The notes: generated by a model not told the origin, from the sequence alone. A stretch of 64,000 nt of DNA from Glycomyces sp040645615 (GCF_040645615.1 NZ_JBEYYO010000001.1:337981-401980), one strand, 5' to 3'. Shown: positions 10,805-19,707, counted from the stretch's first letter. Numbers and translations are program-made.

Positions 10805-11434
10805 ATGGCGACCGTCCCGAGCTCGGCGACACCGCGACTGGCCCTCGCGCTGGTCGTCGGCGTCGCCACGGGGTTCGCGACCGGCCTGGTCGCGAACCCC
10901 GCGCTCGGCGTCCTCGTCGGCATCGCACTCGCCGCCGGGGCGTTCGCCGTCGCCGGCTGGATCGCGCTGTGGCCGATGGACGCCGAAGCGACCGAGCGCA
11001 ACGTGACCCGAGAGGACCTGCGCCCCTTCGCGGACGAGGTGCTCGTGGTCGCGCTCGCCCTCGGCGGGCTCGGCGGCATCGTCACGCTCCTGCTGCTCGG
11101 CGACGACGCCACCGCGTTCCTCGCCGCCGCCACCGCGCTGCTCGGCGTCTTCCTCTGCTGGGCCGCACTGCATCTGATGTACGCCACGCGCTACGCCGAG
11201 ATCTACTACGCGGGCGGCGGCGGCATCGACTTCAACACCGACGACCCGCCCGCCTACCGCGACTTCTTCTACTTCAGCTACAACCTCGGCATGACCTACC
11301 AGGTCTCCGACACCGACGTGTCCGACTCGAAGATCCGGGCCGTGGCCCTGCGCCACTGCCTCATCTCGTACGTGTTCGGCGCGGTCATCCTCGCCACCAC
11401 CATCAACCTCGTCGCGGGCTTCTTCACCACGTGA
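10805..11434 (+). CDS. DUF1345 integral membrane protein
   Basis: A 209-residue protein with about five hydrophobic segments. It contains the hallmark DUF1345 stretch FFYFSYNLGMTYQVSDTDV (about residues 155-173). The function of the family is unknown. The ATG lies directly after the Clp stop codon (TAG ATG), so the two are almost certainly co-transcribed. This may place it in an envelope or stress response. Confidence 0.85.
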   Translation: MATVPSSATPRLALALVVGVATGFATGLVANPALGVLVGIALAAGAFAVAGWIALWPMDAEATERNVTREDLRPFADEVLVVALALGGLGGIVTLLLLGDDATAFLAAATALLGVFLCWAALHLMYATRYAEIYYAGGGGIDFNTDDPPAYRDFFYFSYNLGMTYQVSDTDVSDSKIRAVALRHCLISYVFGAVILATTINLVAGFFTT

Positions 11435-11480
11435 GCCGCCATTCGGTACACAATGGAGTCTCCGACCGGAAGGGGCCACC

Positions 11481-12416
11481 GTGCACACGCCGCAGATCGT
11501 GATCGAGCAGCCGACCGAGGCCGCCCTCATCCTGGTGCTCACCGCCCGGCCCGGCAGGGAACCCGAGATCAGGGACTTCCTCGCCGACCTCGACGGCATC
11601 CGGCGCGGCGTCGGCTTCCGCATCCCCGCCGACCGCCTCAGCTGCGTCGTCGGCATCGGCACGCACCTGTGGGACCGGCTCTTCACCGGCCCCCGCCCCG
11701 CGCAGCTGCGCGAGTTCACCGCGCTCGAAGGCCCCCGCCACCGCGCCCCGTCCACCGAAGGCGACCTCGTGCTCCACATCAGAGCCCGCGCCCCCGGGCC
11801 CTGCTTCGAACTCGGCAAGACCATCGTCGAAGCCCTCGGCTCGGCCTGCGCGATCGTCGACGAGACCCACGGCTTCCGCTACTTCGACGAACGCGACCTG
11901 CTCGGCTTCGTCGACGGCACCGAGAACCCCGAAGGACCCGACGCGGTCCAGGCCGCGATCATCGACGGCCAGGACCCGGCCTTCGCCGGAGGCGCCTACG
12001 TCGTGGTCCAGAAATACCTCCACGACTTGAAGGCCTGGGAAGGCCTCCCCGAATCCGAGCAGGAACGCGTCATCGGCCGGACCAAACTCGCCGACCGCGA
12101 ACTCTCCGACGCCGCCAAACCCGCCGACTCCCACATCGCCCTCAACGACCTCGAACCCCACCCCGACGGCACCCCGCGCAAGATCATGCGCTTCAACATG
12201 CCCTTCGGCTCCCTCGAATCGGCCTCCTTCGGCACCTACTTCGTCGGCTACACCGCCGACCTCGACGTCATCGACGAGATGCTCCGCAACATGTTCCTCG
12301 GCAAACCCCACGGCAACGTCGACCGCATCCTCGACTTCTCCACCGCCACCACCGGCACCGTCTTCTTCTGCCCGGCGACGACCTTCCTCCAGAACCTCCC
12401 GCCCGCACCGGCCTGA
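11481..12416 (+). CDS. DyP-type heme peroxidase
   Basis: A 311-residue dye-decolorizing peroxidase of the shorter B class (YfeX/DypB-like). It has the diagnostic GXXDG motif (GFVDGTENP, about residues 137-145) with the catalytic distal Asp. A downstream His in the IALNDL/HIAL region probably ligates heme, and a FGTYFVGYTAD segment lies in the second ferredoxin-like half. No twin-arginine signal is present, so it is cytosolic or encapsulin cargo; no encapsulin gene is adjacent. The GTG at 11481 follows GGAAGGGG. Its stop directly abuts that of convergent dnaE2. Confidence 0.88.
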   Translation: MHTPQIVIEQPTEAALILVLTARPGREPEIRDFLADLDGIRRGVGFRIPADRLSCVVGIGTHLWDRLFTGPRPAQLREFTALEGPRHRAPSTEGDLVLHIRARAPGPCFELGKTIVEALGSACAIVDETHGFRYFDERDLLGFVDGTENPEGPDAVQAAIIDGQDPAFAGGAYVVVQKYLHDLKAWEGLPESEQERVIGRTKLADRELSDAAKPADSHIALNDLEPHPDGTPRKIMRFNMPFGSLESASFGTYFVGYTADLDVIDEMLRNMFLGKPHGNVDRILDFSTATTGTVFFCPATTFLQNLPPAPA

Positions 12417-15400
12417 TCAGCGGAAGTCGCGCGACGGGGCCGCCGGGCTGTGCAGATCCAGCAAGGTCAGCTTGTCGGCCACCAGCATCGGCATCACCAC
12501 CGCGTCCCCCACGTCCTGCGGCCGCTCGACCGTCGCCCGCACCCGCAGGGCCTTCGCGACCGTCGCCACGCTCTGCCAGCGCTTCCAGAGCCCCTGCGAG
12601 CACACGATGTTCGCGATGCCCGTCTCGTCCTCCAGGCTCAGGAACGTCACGCCCTTCGCCGTGGACGGGCGCTGGCGGTGCGTCACGATGCCCGCGACCT
12701 CGACGCGTTCCCCGTCGGCCGCGAACGGCAATCGCTCGTTGGGAAGCACGCCCTCGGGGTCGAGCAGGTGCCTGACCAGCTCCATCGGGTGCGTCTGCAC
12801 CGACAGCCCCAGCCCCGTGTAGTCGGCCCGCGCGAGGTCGGCCGCGCTCATCCCCGGCAGCGTCGGCGCGGGCGCGGCCGGACCCGTGCCGGGGATCGTC
12901 GAGGGCCGCTCGTCGATCGTCCCGGCCGTCCACAGCGCCTTGCGGCGGTCGGGTTCGAGGCTCTCCAGGGCTCCGGCCACGGCGAGTTTCTCCAAGCGCC
13001 CCTGGTCGAGGCGGGCGCGCCTGGCCAGGTCCGCCATCGCGGTGAACGGCCCGTCCGCCTCCCGGGCCGCCACGATCCGCGCCCCGGCGTCCGTGCCGAG
13101 CCCCTTGACGTTGTCGAGCCCGAGCCGCAGGTCCGCGACGCCGTGTAGGGGCGCTTCGCACGCGCGCTCGGCGGGGATGAGCGAGGCGACCGCTTCGCTG
13201 AAGTTCACGTCCGGGGCGAGGACGGCGAGGCCGTGCCGCTTGGCGTCGGCGATGAGGCTCGCGGGGGAGTAGAACCCCATGGGCTGACTGGCCAGCAGCC
13301 CGGCGTAGAACGCGGCCGGGTAGTGGCATTTGAGCCACGCGGAGGAGTACACCAGGTGCGCGAACGACATGGCGTGCGACTCGGGGAACCCGAAGTCGGC
13401 GAAGGCCTTGAGCTGCTCGTAGATCTGATCGGCCTGGGCGTCGGTGATGTCGCGTTCGGCCATGCCCGCGTAGAGGCGCCCCTTCAGCTCCTCCAGTCGC
13501 TCCTCGGAGCGCTTGGCGCCGATCGCCCGGCGGAGGCGGTCGGCTTCGCCGCCGTCGAACCCGGCGGCGTCGATCGCGATCTGCATGAGCTGTTCTTGGA
13601 ACAGCGGCACGCCCAGGGTCCGCTTGAGTGTGTGCTTGAGGACTTCGGGGACCGTGTGCTCCCAGGCCTCGCCGTGGCGGCGGCGAAGATACGGGTGGAC
13701 CGAGCCGCCCTGGATGGGGCCGGGTCGGATGAGGGCCACCTCGACCACCAGGTCGTAGAAGTTCTGCGGCCTGAGCCGCGGCAGCGTCGCCATCTGGGCG
13801 CGCGACTCGACCTGGAAGACGCCGACGGTGTCGGCGCGGCAGAGCATCTCGTAGACCTCGGGATCGGCGAGGTCGAGCAGCGCCAGGTCGAGGCGGGTCC
13901 CGTGGAAACCGGCGACCAGGTCGACCATGCGGTGCAGGGCTTCGAGCATGCCGAGGCCGAGCAGGTCGAACTTGACCAGCCCCGCGTCGGCGCAGTCCTC
14001 CTTGTCCCACTGGAGCACGGTCCGGTCGGCCATGCGCGCGGGCTCGACGGGGACGATCTCGCTGACCGGCTGCTCGGTGAGGACCATGCCGCCGGGATGG
14101 ATGCCGAGGTGCTGAGGCATCCGCACCAGGTCCGCGGCGAGCGACTGGACGTCGGCGGGGACGTCTCCGGCCTCGTCGGGGTCGAGGCCGCTCCAGCGGT
14201 GGAGCCGCTTCGACCAGGCCGTCGCCTGCTCGTGCGAGTGCCCGAGCGCTTTGGCGGCGTCGCGGACCGCGGAGCGGGGCCGGTAGGTGATGACGTTTGC
14301 CACGAGTGCGGCCCGCTCGCGGCCGTACTTGCCGTAGACGTACTGGATGACCTCTTCGCGGCGGCCCGACTCGATGTCCAGGTCGATGTCCGGCGGCCCG
14401 TCGCGGTGGGAGGACAGGAACCGCTCGAACAGCATCCCGGCCGCCACGGCGTCCACCTTGGTGATGCCGAGGGCGTAGCAGACGGCGCTGTTGGCCGCCG
14501 ATCCCCTTCCCTGGCAGTAGATGTCGTTGGCGTTGCAGAAGTCGACGATGTCCGCCACGATCAGGAAGTACCCCTGGAACCGCAGTTGCCGGATGACCCG
14601 CAGCTCCCGGTCGAGGACCGCCCACGCGCCGGGGACGCGCTCGACCCCCGGCTCCCCGTAGAGCCGCCGTGCCCCGGTGACGACCTGCTCCGCGAGGTAA
14701 GAGAAGTCGTCGTGCGGTTCGGGGACGGGGAACCGCGGCAGCTGCGGCGCGAGCAGTTCGAGGTCAAACGCGCATTCGCGGGCGATCGCGACGGCGTTGT
14801 CGATCGCCTCGGGGTGATCGGGGAACCGCCGGGCCATTTCGGTGCCGCTGCGCAGGTGCGCGGCCGAGGCGACCGGGAGGTGCGGGTCGATCGAGTCCAG
14901 ATCGCGCCGCGACCGTATCGCCGCGAGCGCGGCGGCGATGCGCTGGCGGCGAGGGGCCGCGTAGTGGACGTTGCCGGTGGCCACGACGGGCAGTCGGTGG
15001 CGGCGTGCGAGGTCCGCCAGCGCCTCGACCCGTTTGAGGTTCCCGGGCTGGCCGTGGTTGGTGAGTTCGACCGCGACGTTGCCGGGGCCGAAGAGCTCGA
15101 CCAGTTCGCGCAGCGCCCGCTCGGCGCCGTCCGGGTCGTCCCGGTTCAAGGCCGCGTTGAGCGGGCCTTTGCGGCAGCCGGTGAGGATCTGCCAGCGCCC
15201 GTCGGCGTGCTCGGCGAGCCGCCCCAGACGGTACTGCGGCAGGTCTTTCTCTCCGCCTTCGAGTTTGGCCTCGGTGATGGCTCGGGAGAGCCCTCGGTAC
15301 CCCTCGGCGTCGCGGGCGAGGACGACCAGGTGCTCCCCGGCCGGGTCGGGCTGGCCCCGCCGCGCCCGCGGCAGTTCGATGCCGAGCTCGGCGCCGAACA

Positions 15401-15587
15401 CCGTCCGCAGCCCGCGCGCCCGCGCGGCGGTGGCGAACTGCGAGACCGCGTAGAGGCCGTCGTGGTCGGTGATCGCGAGCCCTTCGAGGCCGAGCCGGTG
15501 CGCTTCGGCCACGAGGGCCTCCGGGGAGTCGGCGCCGTCGGCGAACGAGTAGTGCGAGTGGCAGTGCAGCTCGGCGTAGTCAGTCAT
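12417..15587 (-). CDS. dnaE2: Error-prone DNA polymerase III alpha subunit DnaE2
   Basis: A 1056-residue C-family polymerase of the DnaE2/ImuC type. An N-terminal PHP domain (LHCHSHYSFADG, residues 7-18) is followed by the polymerase core with catalytic aspartates in PPDIDLDIESGRREEVI (about 395-412) and KFDLLGLGMLEAL. Then come HhH repeats and a C-terminal OB fold (VEVAGIVTHRQRPSTAKGVT). It is shorter than replicative DnaE1 (~1180), as expected for DnaE2. It performs translesion synthesis in the SOS mutasome with ImuA' and ImuB. The start overlaps the imuB stop by 8 bp, placing it last in the operon; in mycobacteria dnaE2 is usually unlinked. Confidence 0.95.
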   Translation of the reverse strand: MTDYAELHCHSHYSFADGADSPEALVAEAHRLGLEGLAITDHDGLYAVSQFATAARARGLRTVFGAELGIELPRARRGQPDPAGEHLVVLARDAEGYRGLSRAITEAKLEGGEKDLPQYRLGRLAEHADGRWQILTGCRKGPLNAALNRDDPDGAERALRELVELFGPGNVAVELTNHGQPGNLKRVEALADLARRHRLPVVATGNVHYAAPRRQRIAAALAAIRSRRDLDSIDPHLPVASAAHLRSGTEMARRFPDHPEAIDNAVAIARECAFDLELLAPQLPRFPVPEPHDDFSYLAEQVVTGARRLYGEPGVERVPGAWAVLDRELRVIRQLRFQGYFLIVADIVDFCNANDIYCQGRGSAANSAVCYALGITKVDAVAAGMLFERFLSSHRDGPPDIDLDIESGRREEVIQYVYGKYGRERAALVANVITYRPRSAVRDAAKALGHSHEQATAWSKRLHRWSGLDPDEAGDVPADVQSLAADLVRMPQHLGIHPGGMVLTEQPVSEIVPVEPARMADRTVLQWDKEDCADAGLVKFDLLGLGMLEALHRMVDLVAGFHGTRLDLALLDLADPEVYEMLCRADTVGVFQVESRAQMATLPRLRPQNFYDLVVEVALIRPGPIQGGSVHPYLRRRHGEAWEHTVPEVLKHTLKRTLGVPLFQEQLMQIAIDAAGFDGGEADRLRRAIGAKRSEERLEELKGRLYAGMAERDITDAQADQIYEQLKAFADFGFPESHAMSFAHLVYSSAWLKCHYPAAFYAGLLASQPMGFYSPASLIADAKRHGLAVLAPDVNFSEAVASLIPAERACEAPLHGVADLRLGLDNVKGLGTDAGARIVAAREADGPFTAMADLARRARLDQGRLEKLAVAGALESLEPDRRKALWTAGTIDERPSTIPGTGPAAPAPTLPGMSAADLARADYTGLGLSVQTHPMELVRHLLDPEGVLPNERLPFAADGERVEVAGIVTHRQRPSTAKGVTFLSLEDETGIANIVCSQGLWKRWQSVATVAKALRVRATVERPQDVGDAVVMPMLVADKLTLLDLHSPAAPSRDFR

Positions 15588-16950
15588 ACCAGCCGACCGC
15601 CTTCCACTGCCCGTTCTCGCAGACCAGGAGCGCGGCGCGGCCGTCGGCGAGTTCGATCTGGAGGCGCGCGTACCGGCGGGCCCCGTTCCACCAGCGTTCG
15701 ACCACCGGCCAGGGCCCGGCCCATGCCACGATCCGGAACCGCTTGCGGCCCAGGGCCACCAGTGCCGGGGTCGCGGACAGGTCTCCGCGGGCCAGGGCCC
15801 GCACCGGGGCCCCGGCCGCGTCGAGCACCTCGATGTCCTCGTTCTCGCCGACGAGCGCTGGAGGCGGGCCGGTCAAGGCCCCCGGCCACGGGCCCGAAGG
15901 CTGCGGTGGTTTGGGCTCGGCCTCCCAGGCCGCGGTGCCCTCGCGTTCGTGCAGGCCGCGGCCGTCGGTGAGCGCGGCGATCCGGACGGCCTCGGGCCCG
16001 AGCAGGCTCTGGGCGTGCCGCAGCGCGGCCTCGGCTTTGATCGTTGCGGGGTCCTTGAAGTCCCACAGGCCCCGACCGGCCTCGACCAGGCCGATGAGCC
16101 CGCCGGGGGCGAGCGCGAGCGAGACGACGGCGTCGTCGTCCTCTTCGCCGGTGACGGCCAGATGCCAGCCCTCGAGTTGCCAGCGCACCCGGCGGGCCAG
16201 GTCGGCGGCGTTCGCACTCGGGTCGATCTGCCAGGTCCGCTCCCGGACCAGCCCGGTCGCGCTGCGGGCGGTGACGGTGATCCGAGTGCAGGTGACGTTG
16301 CGTCCGTCCAGGACCGCGGTGAGGCGCTCGGCCAAGGGCCGGGCTGCCAGGACCGCCTGCTCGATCGTGGCGAACGGGGTCTCGGGGACGGCTTCGACGG
16401 TGAGTTCGGGGGCGGGCTGGAGCGGGACCAGCGGCCGGGCGAGCTCCCCGGCCGCGAGCCGCTGGGCCCGCCGCACGCCGGGCCCGAAGCGCTCGGCGAC
16501 CGCCGCAGCGGGCAGGGCCACGAACGCGCCGAGGGTCTCGATCCCCAGGTAGCGGAAGGTCTTGCACAGCTCGGCGTCGATCAGGCCGGTGATGCGGAGG
16601 TCGGCGATGTCCCTCCGGGCCAGGAACGCGGCGTCGCCGCCGAGCGGGACGATCCGGCCCTCTTCCGAGGCCAGAATCGCGGCGAACAGGCCGTCGGCGA
16701 TCCCGGTGAGGCAGTCGTGGTCGACCAGCCCGGTGACGGTGTCGATGAGCCGCTCGCAGAAGGCGGCCTCATCGCCCGCACCGCGCCGCAGCGGGACGGC
16801 GACGAGGCCCGGTTCGAGGACCTCCACGTAGGGGGTGAGCAGGTCCAAGGCCTCTAGGACCGGAGCGAACGCGGCCGCGTCGTCGCGGTCCCAGTCCGGC
16901 ACGCGCATCACGAGGACCCGGCTCGGCGCGCGGGTGACCTTGGCGCTCAT
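15580..16950 (-). CDS. imuB: ImuB, Y-family-like mutasome protein
   Basis: A 456-residue protein related to Y-family polymerases. The N-terminus (VLVMRVPDWDRDDAAAF) lacks the catalytic Asp/Glu set, as in other ImuB proteins that act as clamp-binding adaptors rather than polymerases. An HhH-containing thumb region (IETLGAFVALPAAAVAERFG) and a little-finger-like domain follow. It would bridge DnaE2, ImuA' and the beta clamp during SOS mutagenesis. The start is ATG 16950 (MSAKVTR), not the in-frame ATG 16956: the ancestral junction, kept in the duplicated copy, places MSAKVTR directly at the ATGA overlap. It overlaps dnaE2 by 8 bp. Confidence 0.9.
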   Translation of the reverse strand: MSAKVTRAPSRVLVMRVPDWDRDDAAAFAPVLEALDLLTPYVEVLEPGLVAVPLRRGAGDEAAFCERLIDTVTGLVDHDCLTGIADGLFAAILASEEGRIVPLGGDAAFLARRDIADLRITGLIDAELCKTFRYLGIETLGAFVALPAAAVAERFGPGVRRAQRLAAGELARPLVPLQPAPELTVEAVPETPFATIEQAVLAARPLAERLTAVLDGRNVTCTRITVTARSATGLVRERTWQIDPSANAADLARRVRWQLEGWHLAVTGEEDDDAVVSLALAPGGLIGLVEAGRGLWDFKDPATIKAEAALRHAQSLLGPEAVRIAALTDGRGLHEREGTAAWEAEPKPPQPSGPWPGALTGPPPALVGENEDIEVLDAAGAPVRALARGDLSATPALVALGRKRFRIVAWAGPWPVVERWWNGARRYARLQIELADGRAALLVCENGQWKAVGWYD

Positions 16951-17083
16951 GGACATTCACCCCATCGCGCGTACGCCGAGGGGCCGCGGTCCCAGTCCGG
17001 CAGGCGCGTCACGAGGACCCGGCTCGGCGCGCGGGTGACCTTGGCGCTCATGGGCACTCACCCCATCGCGCGTACGCCGAGGG
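16884..17083. repeat. 101-bp tandem duplication at the imuA'/imuB junction
   Basis: Two direct copies, 16884-16984 and 16985-17083, offset by exactly 101 bp. They differ at four positions over about 95 bp before diverging at the outer edge. The unit covers the last codons of imuA', the ATGA junction and the first 22 codons of imuB. Two differences change residues in the ImuB-derived part; the other two are synonymous in the GEC codons of the ImuA'-derived part. Confidence 0.95.
16947..17051 (-). CDS. 34-codon mini-ORF (ImuB N-terminus fused to ImuA' C-terminus)
   Basis: A 101-bp tandem duplication created this reading frame. Its residues 1-22 copy the ImuB N-terminus (MSAKVTRAPSRVLVTRLPDW, two substitutions). 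The frame then runs into a copy of the ImuA' C-terminus (PSAYARWGECP). It starts at ATG 17051, overlapping the imuA' stop by ATGA, and its stop overlaps the imuB ATG by ATGA. Ribosomes leaving imuA' would therefore translate it before reaching imuB. Translation is likely from this geometry, but the peptide may have no function of its own. See the repeat feature. Confidence 0.6.
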   Translation of the reverse strand: MSAKVTRAPSRVLVTRLPDWDRGPSAYARWGECP

Positions 17084-17785
17084 GGTGCGGGTCCGATCGG
17101 CCGGGTCGCCTCCGTAGGGCCAGACCTGCGCCCGGCGGCGGCCACCGGAGCGCCAGCGCGCGGTGACGTCGAGTTCGCACGCGTCGAGTTCTCCGGCGCC
17201 CCAGACACGGCCGGTGTTGGTGCGCAGGCCCCTCCATCTCGCGCTGGTGACGTCGAGCCGGGCGTCGGGTCCGGCGACGGGGCGGGTCTCCAGCCATACG
17301 ATCGCGGTGCCGCCGTTGCGGGCGCGGGCGGTCAGGCGCCTGGCCTGGGGTGGGGTGAGCCCGTCGCTGGGGACGACGATGACGGCGACGCCTCCGGCGA
17401 GCGCTCCGGCGGCGTCGGCGATCAACGGCCCGGCGGCGTCGACGAACGCGATGCGGTCGAGGTCGGCCCCCGCGGCGGTGGCGGTGAGGGAGTAGCGGTG
17501 GCGCACCCCGATCAGGGCGCACCAGGCCCCGGCCGCGGTCGGGCCCGCCAGGAGCCGCCACAGGAGCGATGTGGCCCCCTGTCGAGTGGCGGAGATTGCG
17601 GTCACAGTTGCGAGTCCGCCGTAGGGGAGGAGCCCGGAAATGTCGGGGGTGACCGGCAAGATGGCCTTCGGGAGCCCGACGGGGTCGGCGTTGAGCCGCG
17701 CCCCGTCGCGGGGCACGGGCCGCAGTTCCGCCGCAGAGCGCAACCCGAGCTCAGCGGCCAGCGCGGCCGCGACCGTCGTCGCCAC
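17048..17785 (-). CDS. imuA': ImuA' (RecA-like mutasome accessory protein)
   Basis: A 245-residue protein with the degenerate RecA-like fold of actinobacterial ImuA'. A LLPYGGLATVTAIS segment (about residues 52-65) sits where RecA homologues have the P-loop, and core beta strands follow at IAFVDAAG and VAVIVVPSD. It would bind ImuB and RecA in the translesion mutasome. The GTG at 17785 lies 19 bp from a LexA box, so SOS induction is expected. Its stop overlaps the mini-ORF start, with imuB and dnaE2 following: all mutasome genes are in one operon. Confidence 0.85.
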   Translation of the reverse strand: MATTVAAALAAELGLRSAAELRPVPRDGARLNADPVGLPKAILPVTPDISGLLPYGGLATVTAISATRQGATSLLWRLLAGPTAAGAWCALIGVRHRYSLTATAAGADLDRIAFVDAAGPLIADAAGALAGGVAVIVVPSDGLTPPQARRLTARARNGGTAIVWLETRPVAGPDARLDVTSARWRGLRTNTGRVWGAGELDACELDVTARWRSGGRRRAQVWPYGGDPADRTRTPSAYARWGECP

Positions 17786-17803
17786 CTGAACCCCCGTACA
17801 GTG

Positions 17804-17819
17804 TCGAACATGTGTTTCA
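17804..17819. promoter_or_regulatory. LexA (SOS) box 1
   Basis: TCGAACATGTGTTTCA matches the actinobacterial LexA consensus TCGAAC-N4-GTTCGA at 10 of 12 fixed positions. It lies immediately upstream of imuA'. Confidence 0.8.
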
Positions 17820-17854
17820 AGATCAACTTACCCAACCGCGAGCGGGGCGCAAGT

Positions 17855-17870
17855 GCAAACACGTGTTCGA
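17855..17870. promoter_or_regulatory. LexA (SOS) box 2
   Basis: GCAAACACGTGTTCGA matches TCGAAC-N4-GTTCGA at 10 of 12 positions. It is centred 51 bp from box 1, about five helical turns, which would allow cooperative LexA binding upstream of the mutasome operon. Confidence 0.75.
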
Positions 17871-17982
17871 TAAATCTCGCCTCCCGAATCCTGCGCCCGG
17901 CTTCGAACGCCCCGCAGCGAAACCGGCGTCGAGTCCGGTTTCACGGTTGACGCCCCAGTCGAGCGGGCTCTACGGTTTCGGC

Positions 17983-18468
17983 ATGACCCACGCCTCCAGT
18001 CCGCAACGTCCCCGGCTGGTGCTCGTGTGCGGGTTGCCCGGGGCGGGGAAGACCACGCTTGCGAAGCGGTTGGCGCGGGAGATGCCCGCGGTTCGGTTGT
18101 GTCCTGACGAAGCGCTCGTGGAGACGGGGTTCGGGCTGTTTGACGAGGAGGCTCGCGCTCGCGTCGAGGAAGAGCAGTGGGACCGCGCGCAGGATCTGCT
18201 GGCGGGCGGTGCGAGCGTGATCTTGGAGAACGGATTCTGGGGCCGCGAGGAGCGGGACGAGAGGCGCCTTCGCGCCCGCGAACTCGGCGCCGCCGTCGAG
18301 CTGCGCTACCTCGAAGTGCCGCTGGAAGAACTGCGCCGCCGCATGACAACCAGAAACCGAGCACCCGGCGCAACCCCAGTGGACCCGGCCCTGCTCGGCG
18401 AATGGCACACCCAATTCCAAGCCCCGACCCAACCCGAACGCGACCTCTTCGACCCGGCCAATCTCTAG
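17983..18468 (+). CDS. Small P-loop kinase/ATPase (AAA_33/zeta-like)
   Basis: A 161-residue protein. Walker A GLPGAGKTT (about residues 17-25) sits near the N-terminus, and further conserved positions are CPDEALVETG (Walker-B-like Asp) and a lid-like RRRMTTRNR segment. Families with this build phosphorylate small molecules such as antibiotics or nucleosides, or nucleotide sugars (zeta toxins), but no substrate can be inferred and no antitoxin gene is adjacent. The ATG at 17983 was chosen because the protein then begins with the conserved Rossmann strand after a short leader. Confidence 0.75.
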   Translation: MTHASSPQRPRLVLVCGLPGAGKTTLAKRLAREMPAVRLCPDEALVETGFGLFDEEARARVEEEQWDRAQDLLAGGASVILENGFWGREERDERRLRARELGAAVELRYLEVPLEELRRRMTTRNRAPGATPVDPALLGEWHTQFQAPTQPERDLFDPANL

Positions 18469-18486
18469 CCTGAGCGGTGGGCATTA

Positions 18487-19707
18487 TTGGGGGGCTTTCG
18501 GTTTCCCCCTCGATGGAAGGCGTTTCTGGTGCGTCGGACTTCTCGTGTGCTGCCCGTGGTCAATGGTGTCGTGGGGTTGGTTCGGCGGCGGGGCGATGGC
18601 GGTGAGGTGTATGCGCGGCTGCTGGCGAAGCATGGGGTCGATCGGGGGGATGACCCGGGGTTTCATGCGGATATGGAGTTCTTGCTGCGGGAGGTCGCCG
18701 CTGTTTCGGGGTTGAGCGCGTTGGGGTGGTTTTCGTTCTGCGCTGATGTCGAGGCGCGGATGTTGAACCGGGTTCGGATTCGCGGGCTGCATGCGGCGCA
18801 TCCGGAGATCGGGCGAGAGGCCATTGACGCGCCGATCGTGGTGGTCGGGCTGCCCCGGACCGCCACGACGTTCATGCATCAGGTGCTGGCCGGCGCACCG
18901 GGGTCGCGCGGGCCGAAGTTGTGGGAGTGGTCGCACACGGACCTGCCGCTGCCCGAGAAGCAGGAACGCAAGGTCGTCGGCGCGGTGGCCGCGGGGATGA
19001 AGACGGTGTCGCGGTTGGCGCCGGGGATGCGGGTCATTCACCTGCCCGACGCGGAACTGCCGGACGAGTGCGCTTTCCTGCTGCCGCAAGGCGAACAGCA
19101 CCTTGCTCGCGCCCCGATGCCCGGCTATGAGGAGTGGCTGCGCAAGCGGGACTTCGCGCCCGACTACGAGTACCTGCACCAGGCGCTCCAGGTGCTCCAG
19201 CACCGGAGGCCCCCGGCCAGATGGGTGCTGAAGTGCCCGATCCACCTGGGACGATTGCCGTTGGTGCGCAAAGTGTTCCCCGACGCGACGATCGTGTGGA
19301 CGCACCGCGATCCGGTCCCCGTCACCGGGTCGATCTGCTCATTGGTGGAGACCAGCCGAGCCATGCACCTGCGGCGCATGGGCGAAGCCGAACGGCACGA
19401 CGTCGGGCGCATGGCCTTGGGCGCCATGGCCGGACTCGCCGCACGAGCCTGCGCCGACCGGCCCGGGATCCCCTGCTCGCAGATCATCGACGTGCCGTAC
19501 GCGTCGGTCGCGACCGACCCGCTCGATGCGTTCGAGGCGCTCTTCGACCGTCTGGGACTCACGTGGAACGACGCGGAGGCCGCCCGAGTCAAGACCCTGG
19601 CCGAGCGCGGACCGGGCGGCGCCCACCGGTACGACATCGACCGATACGGAATCACCGAAACCGACGTCGACCAAGCCTTCAGCGAGTACGCCGCCCTGGG
19701 TGGTTAG
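18487..19707 (+). CDS. Sulfotransferase family protein
   Basis: A 406-residue protein of the Sulfotransfer_3 family. The 5'-phosphosulfate-binding loop is VVGLPRTATTF (about residues 118-128). The 3'-phosphate-binding Arg/Ser region follows VFPDATIVWTHRDPVPV (about 258-274). It would transfer sulfuryl from PAPS to an unknown acceptor, perhaps a lipid or glycan. The start is uncertain: TTG 18487 has no clear ribosome binding site, and GTG 18529 in frame is equally plausible. Its stop overlaps the convergent phosphotransferase by 4 bp. Confidence 0.8.
   Translation: MGGFRFPPRWKAFLVRRTSRVLPVVNGVVGLVRRRGDGGEVYARLLAKHGVDRGDDPGFHADMEFLLREVAAVSGLSALGWFSFCADVEARMLNRVRIRGLHAAHPEIGREAIDAPIVVVGLPRTATTFMHQVLAGAPGSRGPKLWEWSHTDLPLPEKQERKVVGAVAAGMKTVSRLAPGMRVIHLPDAELPDECAFLLPQGEQHLARAPMPGYEEWLRKRDFAPDYEYLHQALQVLQHRRPPARWVLKCPIHLGRLPLVRKVFPDATIVWTHRDPVPVTGSICSLVETSRAMHLRRMGEAERHDVGRMALGAMAGLAARACADRPGIPCSQIIDVPYASVATDPLDAFEALFDRLGLTWNDAEAARVKTLAERGPGGAHRYDIDRYGITETDVDQAFSEYAALGG

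Noticed and set aside
8228..11824. An almost 1200-codon minus-strand frame across the Clp, DUF1345 and DyP genes
   Set aside because: Composition is Val/Gly/Asp/Glu-rich shadow sequence; the plus-strand genes have complete family motifs and starts.
16951..16956. ATG 16956 as the imuB start (MSMSAKV)
   Set aside because: The duplicated copy of the junction shows MSAKV at an ATGA overlap, and the ATG at 16950 keeps the same geometry.
17983..18468. Zeta-type toxin of a toxin-antitoxin pair
   Set aside because: The P-loop is compatible, but there is no small antitoxin gene next to it and the chain is shorter than zeta toxins.
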